Shown here: positions 25,401-45,202 of the stretch, one piece after another
How the letters are laid out: every line of letters starts with the position of its first letter
How positions within the stretch are numbered: the first letter of the stretch is position 1
NCBI RefSeq assembly: GCF_036324505.1
Contig: NC_086363.1
Span: 6,700,655 to 6,764,654, forward strand
DNA length: 64,000 nt
Direction of reading: 5' to 3'
Origin: Eleginops maclovinus
Taxonomy: Eukaryota; Chordata; Actinopteri; Perciformes; Eleginopidae
Translations under genes and position numbers: made by a program
Notes under the pieces: model-generated
Databases searched by the model: none
Told to the model about the DNA's origin: nothing
What the model saw: only the letters and a program-made list of their open reading frames with translations

Positions 25401-28400
25401 TGCAACAACCAGCTGGTCTTCACCAAATCCTTCAGGAAGAACGAGTTCTGGAGTGCTCTTCTGGAAAAAGCTTATGCCAAGTGAGTGTAGTCTATCAGTT
25501 TTCACTGCAGAGGGAAAGAGTCTTGCAGCTCTCAGCGTTATATCTTTTTTTCTTGTTAAAAAAATGAAAACCTGGGGAGATTATTTAGAGGCAGCGAAAA
25601 TGCCTCCATTGGCGTCAAAATGATGCCACAAAATTTCAGAAAATCTGTCAAATTAGATGATTGACACCTGAAACCATTGACCTCTCGCCCTGCTGTCATA
25701 ACATTTCTCCAACAGATTTCAAGAGAAACAAGTTTTAAGATTACATTTTGACCTAAATGTCTCATTAAGGTCAATACCTTTTTGCAGTGTATTGACACTC
25801 ACTTGGCACATCACTGCTCTGTCCTCAGCAAATTTGCTGCAGACCCTGTAAAAAAATCCAATGCTCGTAAAGAACCGATGTATCAGTACAGTGAGCAGAA
25901 TGATTGATCTCTTTCTCTCAGGTTGCACGGATCGTATGAGGCCCTTAAAGGGGGCAACACTCTGGAAGCCATGGAGGATTTCACCGGAGGGGTTACTGAG
26001 TTCTTTGAGTTGTCTGAAGCACCCAAAGAGCTCTACAGCATCATGAGGAAGGCGCTGGACCGTGGCTCGCTGATGGGCTGCTCCATAGATGTGAGTGGTG
26101 ACCAATCAGAGCAGACTGGGCTCTGGTTTAAGACAGAGGGTGAAAAGAAGTGCTGCAGTACAGGCAGTATGAGGAAACATGCGAAAATTAAAGCTTGAAA
26201 TATTTCACATGAAAATGAGCATAATAACTCCTCTTTAAGGAGTTGGAGGATATTAGAGATATTGAGACACAGAAACTCAAAAGTCTTGTCCCAATATGAG
26301 CTCAAATAAATTGCAACGTTTTTTTTATAAATATTGTTACATTTTGAAAAGCATATTTTAACCATCAAATCCAACATAAATTACTGAATAAAAATGATGT
26401 TTTAAGAACATGTATTTGCTCAAAGTCCAGTGTGTGTTTTGCTCTGACCTCTGTTGTATCTGTCAGATTACTTCAGCCGCTGATATAGAGTCTCGGACTG
26501 AACATGGGCTGGTCAGAGGTCACGCCTACTCCATCATCGGCCTGGCAGAGGTGCAGTATAATGTCCACTGACTATGGTATGAATGCAGATTTGATATTCT
26601 TGGTTAATTAAGGCCTAAAATACATAAAATGTTGTTTTTCTAGTGTGACGAGGTGGCAAAGGATACCAGGATTCGCCTGATTCGCTTACGAAATCCCTGG
26701 GGCTGGGTGCTGTGGAAGGGACCATGGAGTGCTAAGTAAGATTATATCTGGGAACCTTTATTTACACTTTTTTCATATAACCGTTGCAAAGGATACTCAT
26801 GTGCTATGGCTTATTCTTGTTGTGTATTACATTGTGATTTTGTTTTCCAGTTCAAAGGAATGGTCGACCATTTCCACGGCAGACAAGGAAAACCTTAAAA
26901 AACAGACTGTAGAGGAGAGTGAGTTCTGGTGAGTAAAACCACCATGGAATACACTTCTTCACATCTTTGTCTTATTCACAAAATAAAATATACATTCTTT
27001 ACTTCTATCAGTTTTGTTTTTTTAAGCCAAACTGGTTGTAAAGACAAGAAATTGCAAAGACGTTTCCCTTTTCAAAAATATAGAACTCTAAAGAACTTCC
27101 TTTTGTGTGTTCCCTCTCCAGGATGTCTTTTGATGAATTCAAAAAGAACTTCACGAAGCTGGAGATGTGTAACTTGACACCGGACACCCTGCAGTGTGAT
27201 GAGAGGACTAGTTGGACAGTGTCGGTCAACGAGGGTCGCTGGGTGCGCGGCAGCTCTGCCGGAGGCTGCAGGAACTTCCCAAGTAGGCCTTAATGTTAAG
27301 CTAAATATATTCCTCGTAAAGCCAATAAAGATCAATATCTTTCCCACGTGGATCTTGTGTCGTCACTGCTATCCTGTGACCCCTTGTAAATGCGAATATG
27401 CTTGTTGTGTTTCACAGACACTTTCTGGACGAACCCTCAGTATAGGCTGCAGCTGTCCGAGGAGGACGACGACCCCGAGGACCATCAGGCCGCCTGCACT
27501 GTGGTCGTGGCTCTGATGCAGAAAGGTCGCAGGATGCAACGCCACCAAGGGGCCAAGTTCCTCACCATCGGATTTTCCATCTACGAGGTAGCCTACTGCT
27601 CATACAAATCCCAAACACTCTCTAAGCTGATGGGCATTCAGTGAATTCAAATGTCTTCTTCTTTGTCCCTGCAGGTGCCGAAGGAGGTACGCCCATGTTG
27701 AAAAAAGGACGTTAGTTTGATGAAGTCAGTGTTTCCTCAGTATTAGCTGCTCCAGAGATTCTAGTCTGTGTGTGTTTAGTTTAGTAGTTCACGTTGTAAA
27801 TAAAGAGTATAACGCTCTTGTGAAACTTTATGTACAGCTGACTACACACAACACAATTATTTAAGTACAGGATCTCACAGGAGTGTATTCCCATCCCACC
27901 ATCTGATGTATTCCCTTCCATAGATGGTTGGACAAAATCAACACCTGCAGAAGGACTTCTTCCTGTACAACGCCTCCAAAGCTAAATGTAAGACCTACAT
28001 TAACCTGCGGGAGGTGACGGAGCGCATCCATCTTCCTCCAGGAGAGTACATCATCATCCCCACCACCTTTGAAGCCCATCAGGAGGGAGAGTTCATCCTC
28101 AGGGTCTTCTCTGAGAAGCAGAACATTACAGAGTAAGTAATACAGGTACAGCTGATGTTATTTTGGGAACTGTTGACAGATATAGCAAAGTCTTCTTCTT
28201 TATCAGTGACTAAAATAAATCCTAATGTGTTGGTTTTTCCTCACAGGGAGGAGGATAGCATCGGGTCGGACAAAACACAGGTTTGCAACGTTTTTGAATA
28301 AGTAGTGGGGTCAAAATATATCTGATCATTCTGGATGATATTTCAGTGCTGAAAAGATTCAAACAAAGGATTGATTCACGTTGTATGTCCAATATGTGTT

Positions 28401-31400
28401 TCAACATTGTCTAAATTACATTCAAGTTGATATGTTAGCATATCTTGGATTGACTATAAGATGCTGACTATTCTTTCAAACATATTTAAAAGGTCTACTT
28501 TCTGTCGCGACACTTTCTTTTTAAAAAACATTATAAATATTCTGAACTAAGAGAGACTTGGATATATAACCGGACTAAGATAGGGTTATTCTTTTTTCTT
28601 CAACAATTTCACTAGCACTGTAAGGCATTGTAATCCCTTTAATATTAAAAACAGTGAGGAAGAATGTTGAAAAAACAATCCTCTGTTAGTAATTATAACG
28701 TCATACAATATTTCCAGGAGTGTTAAGTCATCTTTTTCAAGTCCATAGTGCTGCCAGAATTATTATTATTATTATTTTTACCTGTAACCATTGAGCTCCT
28801 TTGGAAGTAGATTTAACATTTAGACAATAAAAACAGAGAGAAATTAGACAATAACACCAATACCACACATTCTTGACAATAAGCTTCCCACTTCCCTTTA
28901 AAGAGACTGAATATACTGTATGAGAAATACCAAAACAATGCAACGCCGATGCCTTCGGTTGGAAACACACTTTAACACTGAAATATTAGTTTGCTTAATT
29001 TTCTAAACCCCAACTGTGTAACACACATATTTAATCAACATTGTTTTCCAAAATGAACTGTCATGTCCGACTTCACACTCTACTCATTGTTTTCCCACAA
29101 GACTGACTAACTGTCATGACAAGTGTTTTGCCTCCTTTTCATCTCATTTCATCCTTCTGTCCTTCCTTGTGTTATTCGTCATCAGCAAGGCAACACAAAG
29201 AAAGAGAAGGTAATGCATGCATGCGTCAGAAGCATTGCTAGATGGCTCTGCTTTATCCACTGCTACTCTCCATTTAATGTTTTCTGTTAAAGTGTGGGCC
29301 ATTATTGCATTTAAAGAAAAAAACTGTGGAATAAATATAAAATAACCCTTTCTTTTCTGTTTCTGTTTTGTCTTTTTAACCCGTCCCTCCTTTTACTAAC
29401 TAATGCCGTTGCCCATGCCAGCCTATTGTATTTGTGTCGGACAGAGCACGAGCCAACAAAGAAATCGAGCATGATGGCATTCGGGGAGACAAGAAGAAGA
29501 AGAAGAAGCCAAAGGTAATCCACTGGCTTTGGGAGAGAAAACTTTGACAATGTAGACACACAGCTATGAGGTGATAGTGACCTTTGACTTTGGCTCTGAC
29601 ATGCAATCCTGACCAGGTCAAATATCCCCTCTGAGAATAAAACAATTGAGTTAGAAGCCAAATGATCTCAAGTGTCTCTGCTGCAGCAGTTTTGCGGTAA
29701 GGCCTCGGGTTAGACAGCCCGAGTTGTTTATGTGTCTCTAACGCACCACTCTCCTCTGCTAAGGGAAAGCATCCAGAGCTTTAACGTCATAAATATAGTG
29801 ATATTTATAGCAGCGGGAACACATTAAAGAAACACTTTTCATATTTTAGGATGACTGATCACTCAATAAACGTATTGATAGGAAAAGTAGTCTCATTTGT
29901 GCAATATGTATTTAAGAATCTGGTAAAAAATCATCACTGAAAAACTTAATCGATCTACTGCAGGGGTGTCCAAACTTTTTTCACCGAGGGCCACATACAG
30001 ACAAATATACGGAGAGCTGGGTCCCTTATAGAGGTGAATATTGCCTCATACGTTAAGTTATAAGTTAGCAAAACAAATCAAATGTAGGCGAATAATGTGC
30101 TATACTTTCAAATGGTTTAAGGAAAAAACAGCCTACATCCCGTCTCTCTTTAGGGTTTCATTAATTTTGTTGGCAGCTCATTCCTTAAAACAGAAACTTC
30201 AGATTGCTGATAATAAGAGTAAATATGAAGGTTATAGAAATAAGTTATTGGGCTTTTTTTTATCAACTAAGATTTGTTAGAAAATGTTTTAAATTTGAAA
30301 TGACTGAATTCATTTCAAAACTGGGCTCATTACTATATTTAACATATATATTTGAGAAGTACAATATAAGACAAGCAAAAGGTTTAATCTGTAGGCCATA
30401 TTCCATTATACTTTTAGAATTTGCAGAGGGCCGATTCAAAATGTCCTGCGGGCCGCATTTGGCCCCCGGGCCGTAGTTTGGACACCCCTGCTCTACTGTA
30501 TTGTTTTAATATCAGGAAGTCCTTATCTTGCCAAAAATTCCCAATTCACTCCAAAACCACATCACAGTAACTACATATTTGGGCAAAACCGCCATCAAAC
30601 GTCCATTTTACTGCATAAATAAATATTTTAAACTAAAGAAAACATATTTATTCTTATTTTCCTCAAAATACAACATCCAACACATTACATTTAAGGGGTA
30701 ATTATTCTGTTATATGTGTTTTAACTTCCGTTATGAGCAAACTGAAGCAGATTGAGTATAGAAAGGAAATATTGGGCCCTAACCATCTTAATAAATAACT
30801 TCTTTCTTATCCCTCAGCTAAATCTACTCCAAGAGGGGGAGGAGACTGAGGAGGAAAAACAGTTCAGAGCCATTTACCAGAAGATTGCTGGAGATGTGAG
30901 TACAGAGAGGAATAACAGGCAAGACTGTGATTCACATTTATATTTATTTTACTGAATGAAACAAATTGTCCCTCCCTCTATCAGGACATGCAGATCTGTG
31001 CCAACGAACTCAAGACGATCATGAAGAACGTGCTCTCTAAACGTGAGCATACTGGTTGATTTACATCAGTATTATGTATTCTGTGTCAGGGGATCCATCA
31101 TACCGAGCCTTCCTTTCCACAGATAATGACATAAAGACAGAGGGCTTCAGTCTCGAGACATGTCGGAGTATGATCGCCTTGATGGATGTATCCTTTCAGC
31201 GGTGGTGTTTGCGTAGGATTGTTTCTGACTCTGAATGTACCATTTTTGCAGAGTTGTCCAATTTCGGTGTTTTATCTAACCTCATATCCCGCTTAAATCC
31301 ACATTTGTTGGCAGTCAAAAGAAATGTTCTACCATTATAAAACCGTTGAGTATTAAATAAATTGCATGTGGTGCAGCCCTTCTTATTTCCTTTATAATTG

Positions 31401-32649
31401 GCCTTACTGGCTGTGTTGGTTTTCCATAACCGACCCTCTTTAGACTGACGGGACAGGGAAGCTGAACCTGCAGGAGTTCAAACACTTGTGGAAAAAGATC
31501 AAGGAGTGGCAGGTGGGACTATCTTTCTATATCTTCTGCTCATTTTTAAAACAAACAACTGACTGTCTCTCTCCGTGTGTGCCTCCAGCTGGTCTTCAGA
31601 AAATACGATAAAGACAAATCTGGCTCCATCAGTAGTTTTGAGATGAGGAACGCTGTTAATGATGCAGGTGAGCACAGCGTAAACAGATGTGCATTTCCAA
31701 CAGATATCCAAAGATAACTACAAACATTACCAGAATTGTCTCTAAATTCAAATGTTGAAGTTATAGACTACACTTCACAACTTTTAATTCAAATCATAAT
31801 AAAACCACAGCTTTGTCCCCACTTGTGTCAGAACTAACATAATTGCCATTCTCTTTGAAAGAAACTGTAAATAAATTCTCAACCATGAACCTAATCTGAG
31901 TCTTCCTCACATGCAGGGTTTCACCTGAACAAGCAGCTCTATGACATCATAGCCATGCGCTACGCAGACGAGCACCTCAACATCGACTTCGACAGTTACA
32001 TCTGCTGCTTTGTGAGACTAGAGGGCATGTTCAGTAAGTACACAACATCAATATTTTGCACTTTATATGAATCTTTCCAGGGCTAAACTTAAGTTGCATG
32101 AGCCGGTACCTGCAGACTAGGATCAGTGTACGTTTTTCTAAGAGTTAAATGAAGACTGACTTGTTGCGTCTCTTGCAGGAGCTTTTAACGCCTTTGACAA
32201 AGACGGAGATGGAGTAATAAAGCTCAATGTCCTGGAGGTAAGCCTGCTTTGGTGTTCTCCACAACATGATATTCTGTTCCTTTGGGCCTTTATACGGTCT
32301 GTGGTTGCGTACAGCACTACAAACATGTTCTTTGTGAGACACACTTGTGAGGAAGGTCATCAATGTTTTAAAAGCAAGAGTGTAATAGTTTGACTGAAGT
32401 TTTTAAACACAACAGTCTTTCAACGTGCCTATTGTTAGTTACTACAAAAAGAGAAACACCAATTGCTTTTTAACAAACACTACCTAACTTGTAAAACCTA
32501 CCATGCATTACAGTACAGTTTAAGGCGTCATGTAGTTTTGAAGATCCAGTGTGTACTGTAAGTGCACTTTTAAATTGAAACACCATTTAATCTCATGTTT
32601 GTTTCTCTGTCTCTCCTTCCAGTGGCTTCAGCTGACCATGTATTCTTAA
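22386..32649 (+). CDS. capn3: Calpain-3 (muscle calpain), 23 exons, 770 aa, lacking the IS1 exon
   Basis: Exons: 22386-22697, 24281-24350, 24796-24914, 25347-25480, 25922-26090, 26467-26550, 26644-26735, 26851-26928, 27122-27282, 27418-27587, 27675-27686, 27924-28132, 28247-28280, 29186-29209, 29422-29514, 30818-30895, 30985-31042, 31123-31187, 31444-31512, 31589-31667, 31917-32033, 32179-32237, 32623-32649. Frame and splice sites agree throughout. The order is a family-specific N-terminal extension, then the papain-like protease core with Cys in GDCWLL (about 130), His in RGHAYS (about 287) and Asn in RNPWGW (about 313). A C2-like domain, the basic IS2 region ([10 protein letters not shown]) and a penta-EF-hand domain ending [10 protein letters not shown] follow. 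IS2 separates CAPN3 from other calpains. Human CAPN3 is 821 aa; the deficit corresponds to the missing 48-residue IS1 exon between exons 5 and 6 here. CAPN3 is a titin-associated, Ca2+-dependent protease of sarcomeres. The head-to-tail relation to znf106 matches human synteny. Teleosts have two copies; which this is cannot be settled here. Confidence 0.95.
29961..30490 (+). mobile_element. hAT-like miniature element, copy 2 (530 bp), in capn3 intron 15
   Basis: The termini CAGGGGTGTCCAAAC and GTTTGGACACCCCTG are perfect inverted repeats. Flanking octamers ATCTACTG (29953-29960) and CTCTACTG (30491-30498) match at 7 of 8 positions, a hAT-type target duplication. The sequence and orientation match copy 1 at 10553-11046. 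No transposase is encoded. Confidence 0.8.
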
Positions 32650-33034
32650 GTGACCTTCCTGACCGCTGACAAACCTGCTGCCAGATGGAGCTCATGTTCA
32701 TGATTTAAGACTTCATCTCTTTTTGCACTGATTTTTTGTCACAAATCAAGACTATGATGATTTATCCAGCATTTATGTCAAATGTTGACTTCACTGATCG
32801 TTCAAACTATGATGGTGTAGATGTGGGTCTATGTTATTGTAACTTATGTTAAGGTGTCAGTCATGTTACATCAGTGGTGGCATGGTGCAGCAATGGGCAG
32901 TAAAGTTGCTGATGCTAATCTTTGAGTATTGTTAACAAATGTTTGAATATAAGAACCAAAATTGAACCTTTTGTAGAGAATATATAATGTTTTCAAAAAA
33001 GCAGAGGCAAAGCTTCTAGATTATATTTGTATTT

Positions 33035-33040
33035 TTTATT
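33035..33040 (-). terminator. Candidate znf106 poly(A) signal
   Basis: The minus strand reads AATAAA. Cleavage would fall near 33015-33025, giving a 3' UTR of about 1.45 kb after the znf106 stop at 34486. No exon is visible in 33067-34485. Confidence 0.4.
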
Positions 33041-33060
33041 GCTGTACACATACAGTAGGT

Positions 33061-33066
33061 AATAAA
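33061..33066 (+). terminator. Candidate capn3 poly(A) signal
   Basis: AATAAA is the first canonical hexamer I see after the capn3 stop codon (32649), implying a 3' UTR of about 430 bases with cleavage near 33080, slightly past the end of the opposing znf106 transcript. Confidence 0.45.
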
Positions 33067-34485
33067 CACAAATCAAATACACTCTGTACAGTACAACATA
33101 CAAAACGTAAGGCATGACTTTGAAATGGCTTTCTTAGAAGTTACTCTCTGGACAGTTTGGTCTTACCACTTTCACTACCACTTCATTGCCAAAAAAAAAA
33201 GTTCTCAAACATATGAAGGGATACAGGGGACAATGCCTACAATACCTCGGAAATTTAACAATGAAAAGTGATGAATGAATAGATGGTTTGTATGTGATGA
33301 TGCTCAACACATTTTAAACCGCCCGACGGGACAGAGGACAACAGTCGGAAATAATTATGGATACATTTCTATATCAGGAAAATACCTTTTTTGATAAAAA
33401 AAAAGAGGAATCATACGTTACAAGTGAGTGTGATGACATTACTATTCTTAAAACAGTAGGTACAGGTTGCTAAATATTAGCCCTAGGTTTCTTAAGCTCT
33501 CCACAAACGTCTATGCGTGTACTGCCCTGTGAGGATAATCTTAGGACTAAGTTTTGATCAACTTTAGAAAAGGATTTAAAAATCCTCCTGTCAATACTTT
33601 GAGCCCTGACTCTTCACCAAGTTGTTGTTGGGTGGTGGAATTATAAAGCATTTCAGACACCTTTAAAAAAAAGGGGAAAGCGACAGACGTTACAGACGGT
33701 TTACAGGTATTGGGAGAACTACTGTATGTGGTTGTATAAACCAACTGTTGAGGGTTGAGTTGCATTGTGGGTATTGCAGGTGGCTGAATGCAAGGAATAA
33801 AGACAATATCCCCGGTTCTGCTGCCTCAATGATGACCCTTTTTTTCCTTCTGTCCGCAGTGAGTAATAATGTGACAGCAGCGCAACACTAGATCGACAAA
33901 ATAATCTATTCAAAGATCAGGCTTTAATGTGTAAATTACAGTGAGTTGTGCAGGTTCAGAAACTTCCCGCCATGTCTGCTGGGCTGTTCCTCAGCAGACA
34001 CACAAAATAATAAATATAGAAGTCAGTTCACACAATAAGCTGCTTACTAAGTAAAGCTTATCAGAGGTGTTTGAGTCGATGCAGCATAGTTGTAGAAATG
34101 TTTGTCAAAGGTGGCTTTATATTTACTAATGACATTTCTGAGGAGGGTAGTTTATAAAACAGTCATGACTTCACAGTTATAACAAAAAACATTAGAAAAA
34201 CAGAGTAATAAATCCTTTTACACTAAAATAATGATGAATGAATAATACTTTGAATTCTTCAGGGGTCAACGAAAAGCTGTCACAGAGATCACAGAGTACA
34301 CACAGAGAGGTTATCAGCACTTTAATAGCTAAAGAATAAAAGAAAAGTGCCCCCCATTTGAATTCAACACAAAGATTTAACCCTAAATTCTGAAAAGAAC
34401 TTTGAAACGAAGGATTCAGCTAATGTACTGTAATGTAAGAGACTCCAACCTTATCTGCTGAACCGCTTCAACACCGCCGCTGCTG

Positions 34486-42397
<7,912 letters not shown>

Positions 42398-42848
42398 TTC
42401 TGAAAAGGTGAAACAACAATTATAACCGCACAAGCTTTTCAGATAGGAGCCCAACTGCAACCACTCTGCAGCATAGTATTATCCCAGAATAAAGCCAACA
42501 GAAAATAAACACCTTTGGGGGTTTTATGTTGTATAGGTACTATGGTGAATGCTGTACCAGTTTATAACCAATACAACAATGCAATCATGTAAACAGCGTT
42601 TGGTTAATCACATCTATCGAGTTGGACTCACGTTAATCCGTTGGCAACAATTCACCCATCGTGCCAAGTTATCAGCATCTAAATACATTCATGACGTTTT
42701 GTGCTCAAACAAATATTATGTTTAAGTTGCTAATAAATCATAATTACCAGATGTATTTCACATGGCAACAAACGTCAACTGCAGTACATCCGCCATGTTT
42801 GCCTACGTAGATTAAGTAAGGTCTGCGGCAGCCAATCGTGTGCTAAAG

Positions 42849-43169
42849 ATGACACCGGAAGTTTTCCTGCACGATTTTCACTTGTTAAAAGTGTCTTCAG
42901 TGCTTATTAGTTTTTGTTATTGACATGAAACTATGAACAAATCAAATATATGTTGCATAAGTAAAAAAGCCCAACAATTTGACCAATTTCTACACTCCAT
43001 AATTCCTTATTGACCCCTTTTGTTTATTTTCTTTTTTCTTGTTTATGTGTATAATGGCCTCAGTTTTAATTAATTAAATGAACACTGATGTGATGTGCCT
43101 TTTTCTGATATTTTTGAAGAATGTTTTTAATACAGTTTTGGGGGGGTGGCGGGAAATGACACCGGAAGT
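42849..43169. promoter_or_regulatory. Shared znf106/churc1 divergent promoter with duplicated ETS site
   Basis: The 14-mer ATGACACCGGAAGT occurs twice in the same orientation (42849-42862 and 43156-43169). Its core ACCGGAAGT is the GABPA/ETS consensus, common in bidirectional housekeeping promoters. An AGCCAAT box lies at about 42831. The znf106 ATG (42397) and churc1 ATG (43364) are less than 1 kb apart and point away from each other. Confidence 0.55.
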
Positions 43170-43363
43170 GTAGCGTCACCCTTCTTAGATCTATAAAACA
43201 TCTGTTGAGAGGAATCTTGGGCGTTTACTACGAGCGCGTATCTACAGATCTGTGAGCTTTGATGACCACCTTTCGATGCGGAAGAGGAGCTTTTTACCCA
43301 AAAAGAGGAATAAGAAGAGCTGTTTGTTAGCAGATTACAGTGTATTTGAGATCGTCTTTTAAA

Positions 43364-44911
43364 ATGTGCAACGGCTGTGTGCAAAAGGAATACCCGGACA
43401 GGGTGAGTTACTAAGGCAACATACTGATAATGTAACTGAATGACGTTACTGTAGTTAGCTTGCTATGCGTGTCATGTAAAGATAGGTAAACAAACCGCTT
43501 CAAAAGATCAGAGGTGGGAAGTAACGGTCGATTTAATCAAGTGCACTTTTTACTTCAATACATTTATTGTGTACCTTTAATTACTCAACAGATTTGGAAT
43601 AATAATGTGAAATATAATCAACACTTAAAAAACCCTTTAGTTACACCTGAAGTAACATTCACATGCTACGAAGCAATTCAAATGAGTTCCACCTTTACCA
43701 GCTTTGATGAACACATCAATAATTATAAGCAAAACATATTATATATATTACTCTGAAAAGAGTACTTTTACTTTTGTCACTTGAAGTATATTTTGATGTT
43801 AATACTTGTCTGCTTTTACTTGAGTAATCTTTTGAATGCAGGACTTTTACTTGTAACTGAATATACATTCACTCTGGTACTTCTACTTTAACTCAAGTAC
43901 AAGATCTGAGTTCTTCTTCCACTTCTGCAAAAGGTGAAGCCGTGTCAAATTCAAGGTTTCATTGGGACAGCAAACATGTGATGGTATTCCCTGACTTTCT
44001 GCCCAGGGTAACACCTGTCTGGAGAATGGCTCCTACCTGATGAACTACCAGTGCTGCGCCAGCTGCCATCAGAGGGACTTTGTGCTGATCGCCAATAAAG
44101 CAACAGAGGATGAGGATGGAGAGGAGATTGTCACATATGACCGTGAGTCACTCTTGTTTATGCTCCTGATACTTTTATCTAACCGTTTTTATTGTTGTAA
44201 GGAAACAATAGTCGAGGTTGTGGCCATCCGAACACTTCCTTGTTTTTTGAGTTTGGGTGAGGCCCCAATCAGTAACCTCTGAGGAAAATGTTCATGTTGC
44301 AGCATGCAGGGGTATTTTCTGTTCTATATCATTAACATTTTGAGGAAGAAGTGTTTTTATCCCTCTGAGAGGCATAAGAGAATACTTAATATGTGCAGAT
44401 CCCTAAAGTTCAGGATATTTTAGATTTCAGATTGTTATTGTAAAATCAAGATTTAAGCTTTGACCCTTTTTAAATGTGAGGTACATTTTTGATTAAGATA
44501 GAATTCCTCATAACTTATTAAAAGCTAGGGTATTGTGTTGATAATTCCATCTTTCCAATAAAACATCATCCACTGCAGATTTGTAATAAATCCAATAATT
44601 TCTCTTTACAGATGTTTGCAAAAACTGTGACCATGTCATCGCCCGGCATGAATACACTTTCTCCGTTGTTGATGAATACCAGGTGAGAGTCTACACTGTT
44701 TTATTGACCATAACTAAGTCAATTTGTATGTAAGGAAAAAGCTGCTTGAACTACCATACTAATTCAGCACTATTCATGGATAGTCTTTAGTATATTTAAT
44801 CTGTGGTGTGTTGTCCAGGAGTACACTATGCTCTGCATGCTGTGTGGAAAGGCAGAGGACTCCATCAGCGTGTTGCCAGACGACCCCAGGCAGTCTGCTC
44901 CTCTCTTCTGA
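43364..44911 (+). CDS. churc1: Churchill (zinc-binding transcriptional regulator), 4 exons, 112 aa
   Basis: Exons: 43364-43402, 44007-44142, 44612-44682, 44819-44911. The 112-residue length equals human CHURC1. The protein is cysteine-rich: [18 protein letters not shown] and LCMLCG provide metal ligands. The most conserved blocks are [20 protein letters not shown] and [20 protein letters not shown]. Churchill is known from chick as an FGF-induced zinc-binding regulator acting in the switch from gastrulation to neurulation. Translation starts at the ATG giving the conserved MC..C opening. Intron 1 carries a hAT-like element. The gene diverges from znf106 and is likely to share its promoter. 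Confidence 0.95.
43509..43927. mobile_element. hAT-like miniature element (419 bp) in churc1 intron 1
   Basis: The left end CAGAGGTGGGAAGTAAC and right end TTCTTCCACTTCTG are imperfect inverted repeats. Flanking octamers CAAAAGAT (43501-43508) and CAAAAGGT (43928-43935) match at 7 of 8 positions. The interior repeats ACTTTTACTT and ACTTGAGTA. The sequence is unrelated to the CAGGGGTG elements at 10553 and 29961 but has the same type of target duplication. Confidence 0.65.
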
Positions 44912-45131
44912 GTGTCACCACCGCGGACCTGTTCCTGGAGGCTGGCTTTGAAGATCCAATCCTTTTTATTAAATGCATGCAATATTTTCTTCAATGAGTA
45001 CACCGTATTTTAAATCTTTGGCCGTTTATAAACTACTGTATGCTGATAACAGTTAAGCAGGACATAAAACTTTTTTATATTCCTTGGTGACAACAACAAA
45101 TATTCTGTATGTGAATTGACAGTGTTCTGTA

Positions 45132-45137
45132 AATAAA
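45132..45137 (+). terminator. churc1 poly(A) signal
   Basis: AATAAA lies 221 bases after the churc1 stop codon. A second hexamer follows at 45197-45202. Confidence 0.55.
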
Positions 45138-45202
45138 CTGTTTTTAATACGTTTTATTATGGCCTGCATTTTCCTGTTCAACACATGATGTTCGAAAATA
45201 AA

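Noticed and set aside
22386..32649. Calpain-1, -2 or -9 instead of calpain-3
   Set aside because: The long N-terminal extension and basic IS2 region ([10 protein letters not shown]) occur only in calpain-3, and the convergent znf106 neighbour agrees.
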